Below are positions 8,420-16,060 of a stretch of 64,000 nt of DNA, piece by piece. Where the stretch lies: contig NZ_CP044310.1 in NCBI RefSeq assembly GCF_009664365.1, forward strand, positions 4,157,001-4,221,000, read 5' to 3'. Position 1 is the first letter of the stretch. Each line of letters begins with the position of its first letter. The position numbers and the translations under genes were made by a program. The stretch is from Paenibacillus xylanilyticus (GTDB lineage: Bacteria; Bacillota; Bacilli; Paenibacillales; Paenibacillaceae). The notes beneath the pieces were generated by a model. The model made no database searches and was not told the origin of the DNA. It worked only from the letters and a program-made list of their open reading frames with translations.

Positions 8420-9073
8420 ATGGGGTTTGAGAAGATTACATTGGAACACAAACGTCAGGTGCTGGAGGAACTTGCTGATATTAAAGCCCTCTTTGCCAGC
8501 CGCAACTGGTTCCCTGGAACAAGCGGCAACCTGTCGATGCGTGTGGGAGAGTTTGATCCCGAGCAATTTTATTTTGCCGTTACGGCTTCAGGCAAGGATA
8601 AATCGCTTCGCACGCCGGAAGATTTCCTGTTTGTGGACAAGCATGGTAAAGCAATCGAAACAACAACCCTGAAACCAAGTGCAGAAACGCTGATTCATTG
8701 TGAAATCTATCGTTTGACTGGCTGCGGGGCTGTATTCCATGTACACACTGTATTTAACAACCTGATCAGCGAGTTCTTTGGCGGAGAAGGTCATGTGCCG
8801 ATCCAAGGCATCGAACTGATCAAAGCTTTTAACATTTGGGAAGAAAATGCCGAGATTCGTGTGCCGGTACTGCCTAACTTTGCTGATATTCCATCCATTG
8901 CTGAACTGGTTCCAGGTATGCTTGACTCAAAAGTGCCGGGAATTTTACTGCGCAATCATGGTATTTATGCCTGGGGCAAAGATGCATTTGAAGCCAAAAG
9001 GCATCTGGAAGCATTCGAGTTTCTGTTCGAAGTGATGTATCGTCAGCTGCTGCTGAAAGGCATTTCGAAATAG
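8420..9073 (+). CDS. mtnB: Methylthioribulose-1-phosphate dehydratase
   Basis: MtnB dehydrates 5-methylthioribulose-1-phosphate to the diketo substrate of MtnW. The 217-residue class II aldolase-family protein has WFPGTSGNLSMR near residue 25, a zinc-binding HVHTVFNN and a third histidine in LLRNHGIYAWG. The ATG at 8420 follows AAGGAG by 10 nt and is separated from the mtnX stop by 2 nt. It is the last gene before a strong terminator. The acireductone dioxygenase gene (mtnD), which normally follows mtnB in Bacillus, is absent here, as are mtnA and mtnK, so those steps must be encoded elsewhere. Confidence 0.93.
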   Translation: MGFEKITLEHKRQVLEELADIKALFASRNWFPGTSGNLSMRVGEFDPEQFYFAVTASGKDKSLRTPEDFLFVDKHGKAIETTTLKPSAETLIHCEIYRLTGCGAVFHVHTVFNNLISEFFGGEGHVPIQGIELIKAFNIWEENAEIRVPVLPNFADIPSIAELVPGMLDSKVPGILLRNHGIYAWGKDAFEAKRHLEAFEFLFEVMYRQLLLKGISK

Positions 9074-9108
9074 CCATCATTTTCTCACTGTTATTCAGGA
9101 GCAAATCA

Positions 9109-9154
9109 AAAACACGCTATGAGCTGAACAATCAGTCATAGCGTGTTTTTTTTG
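9109..9154. terminator. Strong, bidirectional terminator after mtnB
   Basis: AACACGCTATGA (9111-9122) pairs with TCATAGCGTGTT (9135-9146), an inner CTGA/TCAG extends the stem, and a long T run follows to 9153. A-residues before the stem let it also serve the convergent gene at 9198. Confidence 0.93.
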
Positions 9155-9197
9155 GGTTTGGTGCTCCTGCTAGCACGGAATTAACCTTAACTTATAA

Positions 9198-10478
9198 TCA
9201 ATTATCCCGATCCTTGAACAGGAACAGATTAGCCGAATCGTCTTCTTTTCCGTTTAATCCGCTATGGTTCGCAATTGCACGCTGCTTGCCAAAGAGCAGC
9301 TTCAATCCGCCAAAAATAAGCAATAGCGAAACAATCACCGTGTTCACATAGGAACGGATTTCATACGTCATAAACAGATTTGGGAACATTTCGTTCAGTT
9401 GTGGAATGACAAGCCGGATTGCCAGATAATACACGCCAAGTGCTGCAATTCCGAAACCAATCAGACGCTGATGTCTAGCCCAATCCTTAAATATCGGTTG
9501 ATCCGTCAGCGGCTCCCGGCCATATCGGCTTGAACACTGCAGCCCATCAAAGAAGCTGTAGAACCAAACCAATGGAATCATGAACAGAAAGACCGATAAA
9601 TGCAGCAGGTCCAAAATATAAATGCTGCCGAGGAACAGGAACATTAATTGCATTCCTCGCTTCTGAAGGCCCAAATACAAATGACCTGCCCCTGGAAAAG
9701 CTGACAAAAGGGTAGCTAACACCTTGCTCCGACGTCCTGATGCTCTGCCCATTTCCAATTCTTCGAACAACGTCCGGTCCTGCAATACTTCCCCTGCCTG
9801 CTTTCGATGTGCATGCTGGACAGCGTCAAACATGCAGTAAACCCAAATAACAGGCAGTATAAGCAGAAACATCAGAAAGGTCTCTTCATTGGTAATGGAT
9901 GCAACAAAGACCATCATCGCGAAGGAACCAAAGAATGCGATCAGAAACGATAGTCCCCGATGCAGCAGCCCCAGATGAAGATGCCCCAGACCAGGGATGA
10001 ACGACAGTAATATGGTAAAGAAGCGTTCACCTTCACTGCCTTTGCGATACATAGGTTGGCCGTATGTACCCTCAGGAATACCATAGCCATGGGCAGAATG
10101 CTGATGCATCTCTTCCCCATCCATTGGCTCCATAACGCCATTTGGATTCGGATAGCCCTGTTCGTACGGACCTCCTGCATATTGACCATATTGAGCCTCG
10201 TAGCCCCTGTAATGAGCATTGCGTGCAGAAGGGGTACGCAGCAGAACAATGATGATGTCCAGCATGTTGATGCACCAGAAGAAAAAGGCAGCGAGTGCTC
10301 CGAAAATCATGAGATCATTTTCATTTGTAACCACCATCAACATGAAGGCACCAATCAAAGAGCCAAACACAAGTAACGGGTAAATCATCGCCTTAGCGGT
10401 TCGACCCCAATAGAGAAAACCAAGACCCGGGATCACATTTAATAAAAATGCAAATATTTTGTTGCGATCTGATTGCAC
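9198..10478 (-). CDS. Polytopic membrane protein with three TM2-like repeats, ECF operon member
   Basis: This is a membrane protein of about 426 residues that I do not recognise as a named gene. Three related units each open with a Pro-Gly-(Leu/Ala)-Gly turn and a short hairpin: IPGLGFLYWGRTAKAM, IPGLGHLHLGLLHRG and FPGAGHLYLGLQKRG. Each is followed by hydrophobic segments, as in TM2-domain proteins. A Tyr/Gly/Pro-rich cytosolic linker lies between units one and two, and the C-terminal part adds further membrane segments and a charged tail. GTG 10478 is preferred because AAAGGA lies 8 nt before it; an ATG at 10487 has no spacing. It is the last gene of a sigma/anti-sigma operon and may belong to its envelope response. 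No reaction is suggested. Confidence 0.7.
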   Translation of the reverse strand: MQSDRNKIFAFLLNVIPGLGFLYWGRTAKAMIYPLLVFGSLIGAFMLMVVTNENDLMIFGALAAFFFWCINMLDIIIVLLRTPSARNAHYRGYEAQYGQYAGGPYEQGYPNPNGVMEPMDGEEMHQHSAHGYGIPEGTYGQPMYRKGSEGERFFTILLSFIPGLGHLHLGLLHRGLSFLIAFFGSFAMMVFVASITNEETFLMFLLILPVIWVYCMFDAVQHAHRKQAGEVLQDRTLFEELEMGRASGRRSKVLATLLSAFPGAGHLYLGLQKRGMQLMFLFLGSIYILDLLHLSVFLFMIPLVWFYSFFDGLQCSSRYGREPLTDQPIFKDWARHQRLIGFGIAALGVYYLAIRLVIPQLNEMFPNLFMTYEIRSYVNTVIVSLLLIFGGLKLLFGKQRAIANHSGLNGKEDDSANLFLFKDRDN

Positions 10479-10514
10479 AGTCGTCATCCTTTCTTTTCAG
10501 GCAATGCGTATGAT

Positions 10515-10967
10515 TTATGGTTTAGGCTTGAAGTTATCCAGCCAATTGGTGGCGGCTTCCGTCCATTTTTGTGTAAAAGATCCCCGCTGCTCGCCGTCAT
10601 TGAACTTGTGATAGGGCGCTACCTTATCAAATACTCCGGAGGAGAGAAAGATCAGCGTCAGGCAAGCCGCTACAGCATAATGAAACACCTTGTGCTCCAG
10701 CCAGCGTCTGCTTCGTCCTGATCGTGATTTGCGCTTGCTTCCTGACGGGTTCAGATCCGTAATACGCTCCATGATGGAATCGGCAAAGTGGGCCGGGTTC
10801 TCCAGTTGTGGCCATGCTTGATGAATCCCCATCGCTTCCAGGTAGTTATCCATGGCTTCCGGATCTTCAATGATAGCCTTTTCCATGGTAACAGCCTGGT
10901 CACCGGTAACTCGTCCTTCGATATAGTCCGTCCAGTCCTGTACACTGTACATCTCGTTTTTACTCAC
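10515..10967 (-). CDS. Anti-sigma-factor-like membrane protein
   Basis: This product of about 150 residues has a cytosolic N-terminal half (YSVQDWTDYIEGRVTGDQA, DNYLEAMGIHQAWPQLENP), a basic stretch (SGSKRKSRSGRSRRW) and one membrane segment (YAVAACLTLIFLSSGVF), then a short outer tail. That layout, with the gene overlapping the end of an ECF sigma gene, is typical of membrane anti-sigma factors. The N-terminus has no Cys/His zinc-finger set. GTG 10967 is the best start: AGGAGG lies 9 nt upstream inside the sigma gene, and the GTGAGTAA overlap couples the two genes. Role is inferred from context, since sequence similarity alone is weak. Confidence 0.65.
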   Translation of the reverse strand: MSKNEMYSVQDWTDYIEGRVTGDQAVTMEKAIIEDPEAMDNYLEAMGIHQAWPQLENPAHFADSIMERITDLNPSGSKRKSRSGRSRRWLEHKVFHYAVAACLTLIFLSSGVFDKVAPYHKFNDGEQRGSFTQKWTEAATNWLDNFKPKP

Positions 10968-11511
10968 GCCACTCATCCTCCTTCCAATGACTTCTGATCC
11001 ACTGCCGGGCACGGTACAAACGGGATTCCACGGTTTTGACAGCCACCTGGGCATCATGTGCGATCTGCTCATAATTTTTTTCGCTTAAGTAATACGCAGT
11101 AATAATGTCCCTATGCTGGGCAGGCAGTTGATTGATTCGTTCACGCAAGGTTTCCTTGCGCTCTTCCCGAACGAGCCGGGCCAAAATATCTTCCTCGCTT
11201 CCAGGCAGATTGATTATTCGTTCTTCTCCACCCAGATCTTCACTGCTTCGCCGGCCCAGCTTGCGTTTTGCATCAATGGCTTTGTGAAAGGCAATTCGGG
11301 TAAGCCACGTTTTGAAGCCTTCGGAACGGTACTCGGGGAGAGATTTATACATCTGAATGAACGCCTCCTGAGCTGCATCCTGCGCCTCCTGATCGTTCCT
11401 GAGTACGGAATATGCCACATGATATACATGCTGGCTGTACTTATCGATCAACAAGCGAAATTTGGATGCATCTCCTTGACGGATTTGTTCGATTAAGCGC
11501 GCTTCGTCAAT
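10960..11511 (-). CDS. ECF RNA polymerase sigma factor, possibly with an ATT start
   Basis: This protein of about 183 residues has sigma region 2 (LLIDKYSQHVYHVAYSVL, DAAQEAFIQMYKSLP, FKTWLTRIAFHKAID) and region 4 (LPAQHRDIITAYYLSEKNY, VAVKTVESRLYRARQWI). The conserved reading frame extends upstream through EARLIEQIRQGDASKFR, which ECF factors share. No in-frame ATG, GTG or TTG exists before it: the first is the TTG at 11454, which would delete that part of region 2. A GGAGG lies 8 nt before an ATT at 11511, so ATT initiation is my reading. Anti-sigma and membrane-protein genes follow in the same operon. Its stimulus is unknown. Confidence 0.82.
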   Translation of the reverse strand: MDEARLIEQIRQGDASKFRLLIDKYSQHVYHVAYSVLRNDQEAQDAAQEAFIQMYKSLPEYRSEGFKTWLTRIAFHKAIDAKRKLGRRSSEDLGGEERIINLPGSEEDILARLVREERKETLRERINQLPAQHRDIITAYYLSEKNYEQIAHDAQVAVKTVESRLYRARQWIRSHWKEDEWRE

Positions 11512-11669
11512 GACTCTCCCCTCCTCTCCACTACAATAGACGACAACGTTCTGGGCTGCCCCTGCATATTTATTTAAATTTTTTAAAAATTCTTATCATA
11601 ACTGTGCCTGAATAGATGATGAGTTCATCAATCACTTCATTGTAAACATCCTTATTTCCTTCCAGCATC

Positions 11670-11702
11670 AAAAAACAGGCTCAGAATGTTTCTGGCCTGT
11701 TC
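11670..11702 (-). terminator. Terminator after dnaD
   Basis: On the minus strand AACAGGC and GCCTGTT arms, with inner CAGAA/TTCTG pairing, are followed by a T run. It separates dnaD from the sigma-factor operon. Confidence 0.88.
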
Positions 11703-11725
11703 CTTGATTTTCCTTTGCACTCAGA

Positions 11726-12445
11726 CTAGCGCCCACCGCTGCGAAAACGCTGCGTGTATGCCTTCGCGTCCTGAACATTCTTCACCCGGTTGCGGCTCCA
11801 CTCCAGCAAGATGCGGTCAATATAGCGGAAATGTACTTTACCGGCAAATACCGCTTCCTTCAGGGCCATCAATATCAGTTCTTCCTGATAACGGTCCTGA
11901 TCCAGCCAGCTGGAGATTGTTTCGCATTCCATCGGTGAAAGCGGACGACCAAATTCTTTCTCGAAGATGGAAAACATATTACGTTCTTCCTCTTCTATTT
12001 GAACACTGTTCGAATTAAGACGTGCTGTCATGCTCATTTGCTGCTGCCTTGCGGCTGCTGCATCTTCAGCAACACATGTTGCGAGTTTGGCATACAATCC
12101 ATGCAGATCGTAACGCTCATACTGAATATCCCGCTCTTCGTCCCGATGCTCATCAATGGATATATATCCATCCCGCATTAACCGCTGGAGCATTCTGGCG
12201 ATGCCTTCGGGGGCAAGTCCCATTCGTCCCGCGAGCTCTTCCAGGGTAGGAAACTCATTGAATTCTGCCTGACGGTAGCCGAGCAATTGAATCAGCAGAA
12301 GCACTTCGGCATCTGATAATCCGAGTTGGTGATAAAAACGCAACAAAGCATACGGGAGCTGTGCTGTCCCAGACGTTAACCCGTAAGCTACGCCACTGAG
12401 CCACGCTTTGGAGCCGGTTTCTTCCATAGTCTCGCGATTAATCAT
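11726..12445 (-). CDS. dnaD: DnaD-family replication initiation protein
   Basis: DnaD helps load the replicative helicase at oriC and at stalled forks in Bacillota. The 239-residue protein has the N-terminal winged-helix domain (LLRFYHQLGLSDAEVLLLIQL, FPTLEELAGRMGL) and a C-terminal DnaD/DnaB2 domain (FEKEFGRPLSPMECETISSW, FRYIDRILLEWSRN), matching the family length. Its ATG overlaps the asnS stop (TAATG), so the pair is translationally coupled, as in the B. subtilis asnS-dnaD order. A terminator follows. The expected downstream endonuclease III gene (nth) is absent here, and the ECF operon lies there instead. Confidence 0.92.
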   Translation of the reverse strand: MINRETMEETGSKAWLSGVAYGLTSGTAQLPYALLRFYHQLGLSDAEVLLLIQLLGYRQAEFNEFPTLEELAGRMGLAPEGIARMLQRLMRDGYISIDEHRDEERDIQYERYDLHGLYAKLATCVAEDAAAARQQQMSMTARLNSNSVQIEEEERNMFSIFEKEFGRPLSPMECETISSWLDQDRYQEELILMALKEAVFAGKVHFRYIDRILLEWSRNRVKNVQDAKAYTQRFRSGGR

Positions 12446-13740
12446 TAAGGGTACAGACGGTAGAGCATACGCGGGAATGCAATTGTCTCACGTACATGAT
12501 CCAACCCGCAGATCCATGCTACTGTCCGCTCCAATCCCAGACCGAATCCGGAGTGAGGTACCGATCCGTATTTACGCAGATCCAGGTACCATTGATACGC
12601 CTCGTCAGACAGCTTGTGCTCTTCAAAGCGCTGCTGCATCAACTCGGGATCATCGATACGTTGGGATCCGCCAATGATTTCACCGTAACCCTCAGGTGCG
12701 ATCATGTCCGCGCAGAGAACCACTTCTGGGCGATTCGGGTCCGGTTTCATGTAAAATGCCTTAATGCCAGCCGGGTAATGCGTAATGAATACAGGCGTAT
12801 TATACTTCTCCGCAATCGCTGTCTCGTGAGGAGCACCGAAATCTTCTCCCCAAGGAATATCGAAGCCTTGTCCATTCAAGAACTCAATCGCCTCATCATA
12901 CGTAATACGCGGGAATGGAGCTACGATTCCTTCTAGTTTGGATACGTCACGTCCGATGGATTCCAGTTCGGCACGGCAGTTTTTCACGACAGATTGAACC
13001 ACGTGTGCAATAAATTTCTCTTGTACTCGCAAGCTTTCTTCGTGATCCACAAACGCCATTTCCGGCTCAATCATCCAGAACTCGATCAGATGGCGGCGAG
13101 TTTTGGATTTCTCGGCACGGAATGTTGGTCCGAAGGAATATACTTTACCCAGCGCCATTGCCGCAGCTTCCATGTACAATTGACCACTTTGAGTAAGATA
13201 AGCATCCTCATCAAAGTATTTGATGTGGAACAGGTTAGTGGTTCCCTCAGCGGATGAAGGTGTCAGAATCGGAGGGTCAACCTGAGTGAATCCGTTACCA
13301 TCAAAAAACTGCTGAACAGCACGAATAATCTCTGCACGAATCACCATCACAGCACGCTGCTTCGTAGAACGCAGCCATAGATGACGATGATCCATCAAGA
13401 AATCCACACCATGCTCTTTCGGTGTAATCGGATAGTTTTCAGTCAAATGAATGATCTCCACGCCCGTAACCGTCATTTCATATCCGGATGCGCTGCGCGG
13501 TTCTTCACGAATAATTCCCGTTACATACAAGGAACTTTCTTGCGTGAGGCTTTTGGCATCATTCCATACCTCTTCGCTAACTTCACTCTTTACGACAACC
13601 CCTTGAATATATCCGGTTCCATCGCGCAGCTGCAAAAATTGAATTTTACCGCTGGAACGTTTGTTATTAATCCAGGCACCGATCTTCACGGTTTCGCCCA
13701 CATGCTCATTCACATTACGAATTACACAATCCGTACTCAT
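12445..13740 (-). CDS. asnS: Asparaginyl-tRNA synthetase
   Basis: AsnS charges tRNA-Asn with asparagine in the cytoplasm. The protein of about 431 residues has an N-terminal OB-fold anticodon-binding domain ([24 protein letters not shown]) and a class II catalytic core (motif 2 [21 protein letters not shown]; motif 3 [13 protein letters not shown]). Asn rather than Asp specificity is suggested by the overall similarity to Bacillus AsnS. ATG 13740 is chosen because AGGGGAG lies about 9 nt before it; the ATG at 13746 is too close to that site. dnaD follows with a one-base overlap. No T-box is visible before it. Confidence 0.95.
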   Translation of the reverse strand: MSTDCVIRNVNEHVGETVKIGAWINNKRSSGKIQFLQLRDGTGYIQGVVVKSEVSEEVWNDAKSLTQESSLYVTGIIREEPRSASGYEMTVTGVEIIHLTENYPITPKEHGVDFLMDHRHLWLRSTKQRAVMVIRAEIIRAVQQFFDGNGFTQVDPPILTPSSAEGTTNLFHIKYFDEDAYLTQSGQLYMEAAAMALGKVYSFGPTFRAEKSKTRRHLIEFWMIEPEMAFVDHEESLRVQEKFIAHVVQSVVKNCRAELESIGRDVSKLEGIVAPFPRITYDEAIEFLNGQGFDIPWGEDFGAPHETAIAEKYNTPVFITHYPAGIKAFYMKPDPNRPEVVLCADMIAPEGYGEIIGGSQRIDDPELMQQRFEEHKLSDEAYQWYLDLRKYGSVPHSGFGLGLERTVAWICGLDHVRETIAFPRMLYRLYP

Positions 13741-13770
13741 GCCCATATCTCCCCTTGGTTCCTAAATTTG

Positions 13771-13806
13771 AAAATGCAGCGGGCAGGCCTCAGCCTGTCC
13801 CCTGCA
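13771..13806 (-). terminator. Terminator after ackA
   Basis: On the minus strand TGCAG and CTGCA arms with inner ACAGGC/GCCTG pairing around a TGAG loop are followed by TTTT. The T tract is short, so some readthrough into asnS is possible. Confidence 0.65.
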
Positions 13807-13841
13807 CTTCCTTGACATGCTATATTCACTTTACAATTAGA

Positions 13842-15047
13842 TTACTTAGAATTCAATACGATTCGGTGTGTATCACGTGCAATCACCAATTCTTCATTGG
13901 TAGGTACAACGAGAACCTCAACCTTGGAGTTTGCTGTTGTGATTCGGCGTGGTTCGCCGGAACGGATGGCATTAAGAGCTTCATCCACTTCCACACCCAG
14001 GTAAGTCAGCTGTTCGCATACTTTTTGACGAAGAACGACGGAGTTCTCGCCCACACCTGCTGTAAATACAATCACATCCACACCGTTCATTGCTGCTGCA
14101 TACGAACCGATGTATTTACGCAAACGATATTCGTACATTTCGAATGCAAGGGTGGAGTTCGCATCACCGTTCTCCATTCCTTCCGTAATCTCACGCATGT
14201 CACTGCTGATGCCCGAGATGGCAAGCAGTCCGCTATGTTTGTTCAACATGGAGTTCACTTCGCTTACGCTCAGTTCTTCCTTGTTCATTACGTAAGGCAC
14301 GATCGCCGGGTCAAGGTCACCACTGCGCGTTCCCATCATCAGACCTTCAAGCGGAGTCATACCCATGGATGTATCTACGGATACGCCACCTTTTACTGCC
14401 GTTACGCTACCACCATTACCAACGTGGCAAGTGATGATTTTGAGATCTTCTACTGGACGGCCTACATACTCAGCTGCAGTCTTGCTTACGTAGTCATGGG
14501 AAGTACCATGGGCACCGTAACGACGCACTTTGTATTTTTTGTACAGTACACGCGGAATCGCGTAAAGATATGCTTTCTCAGGCATCGTCTGATGGAATGC
14601 TGTATCAAATACCATGACCTGAGGTACACCTGGCATATTAAGCTCAGCCGCACGAATACCCATCATTGCTGCTGGGTTGTGAAGTGGTGCCAAATCGAAC
14701 AAGCGGCGAATTTCAGCCTTCGCTGCATCGTCAACGAGTGCGGATTCCTTAAAGGCTTCCCCGCCGTGAACGACACGGTGTCCAACAGCCTGAATCTCAT
14801 CGACTGAACCAAGCACGCCATTTTCTTTATCTGTCAAAATATCGATAACTTTACGAATTGCCGTAGTATGCTCCAAAATTTCACTGACTTCAGTAACATC
14901 CTCACGGCCAGTCGGTTTGTGCGTAAGAATGGAGGAATCCATCCCGATCCGTTCAACCAGTCCTTTAGCGAGTACGGACTCATCTGTCATGTCATACAAT
15001 TGATATTTAAGCGAGGAGCTCCCCGCGTTGATTACGAGTATTTTCAC
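13842..15047 (-). CDS. ackA: Acetate kinase
   Basis: AckA interconverts acetyl phosphate plus ADP with acetate plus ATP, for overflow metabolism. The 401-residue protein has the opening NAGSSSLKYQLYDM, the MVFDTAFHQTMPEKAYLYAIP block, the ATP site around HVGNGGSVTAVKGG and the PLEGLMMGTRSGDLDP signature. It begins with GTG (15047), since the hbd stop codon TGA overlaps it as GTGA. It is therefore coupled to hbd, which is not the common ackA context (often alone or near a methyltransferase). The long open frame on the opposite strand (13755-14807) is a shadow of this gene. Confidence 0.97.
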   Translation of the reverse strand: MKILVINAGSSSLKYQLYDMTDESVLAKGLVERIGMDSSILTHKPTGREDVTEVSEILEHTTAIRKVIDILTDKENGVLGSVDEIQAVGHRVVHGGEAFKESALVDDAAKAEIRRLFDLAPLHNPAAMMGIRAAELNMPGVPQVMVFDTAFHQTMPEKAYLYAIPRVLYKKYKVRRYGAHGTSHDYVSKTAAEYVGRPVEDLKIITCHVGNGGSVTAVKGGVSVDTSMGMTPLEGLMMGTRSGDLDPAIVPYVMNKEELSVSEVNSMLNKHSGLLAISGISSDMREITEGMENGDANSTLAFEMYEYRLRKYIGSYAAAMNGVDVIVFTAGVGENSVVLRQKVCEQLTYLGVEVDEALNAIRSGEPRRITTANSKVEVLVVPTNEELVIARDTHRIVLNSK

Positions 15048-15916
15048 AGCCGGTCACCATCCTTGTCGTACTTGAAGAATCCTTCGCCCGTCTTAACACC
15101 AAGATGTCCTGCACGTACCATTTTCTTCAATACAGTAGAAGGACGATATTTGAGCTCTCCGAATTCACGGAACATTCTTTCTAGTGCAGCTTCAACGGAG
15201 TCCAATCCGAAACGGTCAGCCATTTCAAGCGGGCCATGCTGGAAGTTGTATCCGATACGCATTGCATCATCAATATCTTCAGCAGAAGCAACGCCTTCTT
15301 GAAGAACATGAAGAGCTTCATTGATCAGCAAGCAGATCAGTCTGGACGTAACGAATCCAGGGGATTCATAGATCATTACACCTTTTTTGTCTACAACCTC
15401 TTCCACAAATCTTCTTGTTTCATCGAAAGTGGAATCCGATGTTTTCAAACCACGAATAATTTCTACAAGGTCAACCCGGGAAACCGGGTGAATAAAGTGC
15501 ATACCAATAACACGCTCTGGGTATTTGGTCGAGCTTGCAAGCTCGGTCAAACTCAGCGTGGATGTGTTACTTGCAAGAATAACGTTGCTTGGACAAACCT
15601 GATCCAATTGGCTAAATACCGCCTTTTTGGCTTCCAGGTCTTCCGAGATCGTTTCGATAACCATATCGCATGATCCCAGTTCTGCCAGATGAGCTACTTT
15701 GGTAATACGGGATAAAATCAATTTTTTCTCGGCTTTGGTAATAGCCCATTTCTCTAATTGCTTATCGAGGTTTGTTTCAATCATGTCATATGCATGGTTA
15801 AGCTTCTCCGCTGTGTGCTCCACCAGAAGCACATCAAGTCCTTTGGCTGCAAGCATTTGGGAAATGCCTTGTCCCATGGTGCCGCCGCCGACAACTCCTA
15901 TTTTTTTAAAAAACAT
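15044..15916 (-). CDS. 3-hydroxybutyryl-CoA dehydrogenase family protein
   Basis: This 290-residue NAD(P)-dependent dehydrogenase acts on short-chain 3-hydroxyacyl-CoA. It has an N-terminal Rossmann site (GVVGGGTMGQGISQM, residues 7-21), the catalytic histidine block GMHFIHPVSRVDLVEI and the helical C-terminal domain (GPLEMADRFGLD, KTGEGFFKYD). Size and motifs fit the stand-alone Hbd type, without an enoyl-CoA hydratase part. GGATGGAG lies 8 nt before the ATG. The stop overlaps the ackA start, suggesting that butyryl/acetoacetyl-CoA and acetate metabolism are co-expressed here. Other butyrate-pathway genes are not in the window, so the physiological direction is not known. Confidence 0.88.
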   Translation of the reverse strand: MFFKKIGVVGGGTMGQGISQMLAAKGLDVLLVEHTAEKLNHAYDMIETNLDKQLEKWAITKAEKKLILSRITKVAHLAELGSCDMVIETISEDLEAKKAVFSQLDQVCPSNVILASNTSTLSLTELASSTKYPERVIGMHFIHPVSRVDLVEIIRGLKTSDSTFDETRRFVEEVVDKKGVMIYESPGFVTSRLICLLINEALHVLQEGVASAEDIDDAMRIGYNFQHGPLEMADRFGLDSVEAALERMFREFGELKYRPSTVLKKMVRAGHLGVKTGEGFFKYDKDGDRL

Positions 15917-15951
15917 GGTTCTGCTCCATCCTTTCGGTTCTCTATTTCTCT

Positions 15952-15979
15952 ATTGTACCCTGTTCGCCGAAAATTACAA
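15952..15979 (-). promoter_or_regulatory. Possible sigma-A promoter of hbd-ackA
   Basis: On the minus strand TTGTAA (15979-15974) and TACAAT (15957-15952) are separated by 16 nt, about 35 nt before the hbd ATG. Both hexamers are only partial matches. Confidence 0.4.
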
Positions 15980-16022
15980 ATTTCGACCCAACATATAATA
16001 ATATCTTAGCACGAGTGAAAAG

Positions 16023-16060
16023 TAAAAAAAAATAACCGGCATAAATAAATTATGCCGGTA
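16023..16060 (-). terminator. Terminator after the FtsH-like gene
   Basis: ACCGGCATAA and TTATGCCGGT arms separated by a short AT loop are followed by a long T run on the minus strand. The 5' arm overlaps the last codons of the protease gene. Confidence 0.9.

Noticed and set aside
12445..12447. Frameshift between asnS and dnaD
   Set aside because: The TAATG overlap is a normal stop/start coupling and both proteins are full length.
13755..14807. 350-codon plus-strand frame
   Set aside because: It is antisense to ackA, full of Cys/His with no domain, and lacks a ribosome site. It is a mirror of ackA codon structure.
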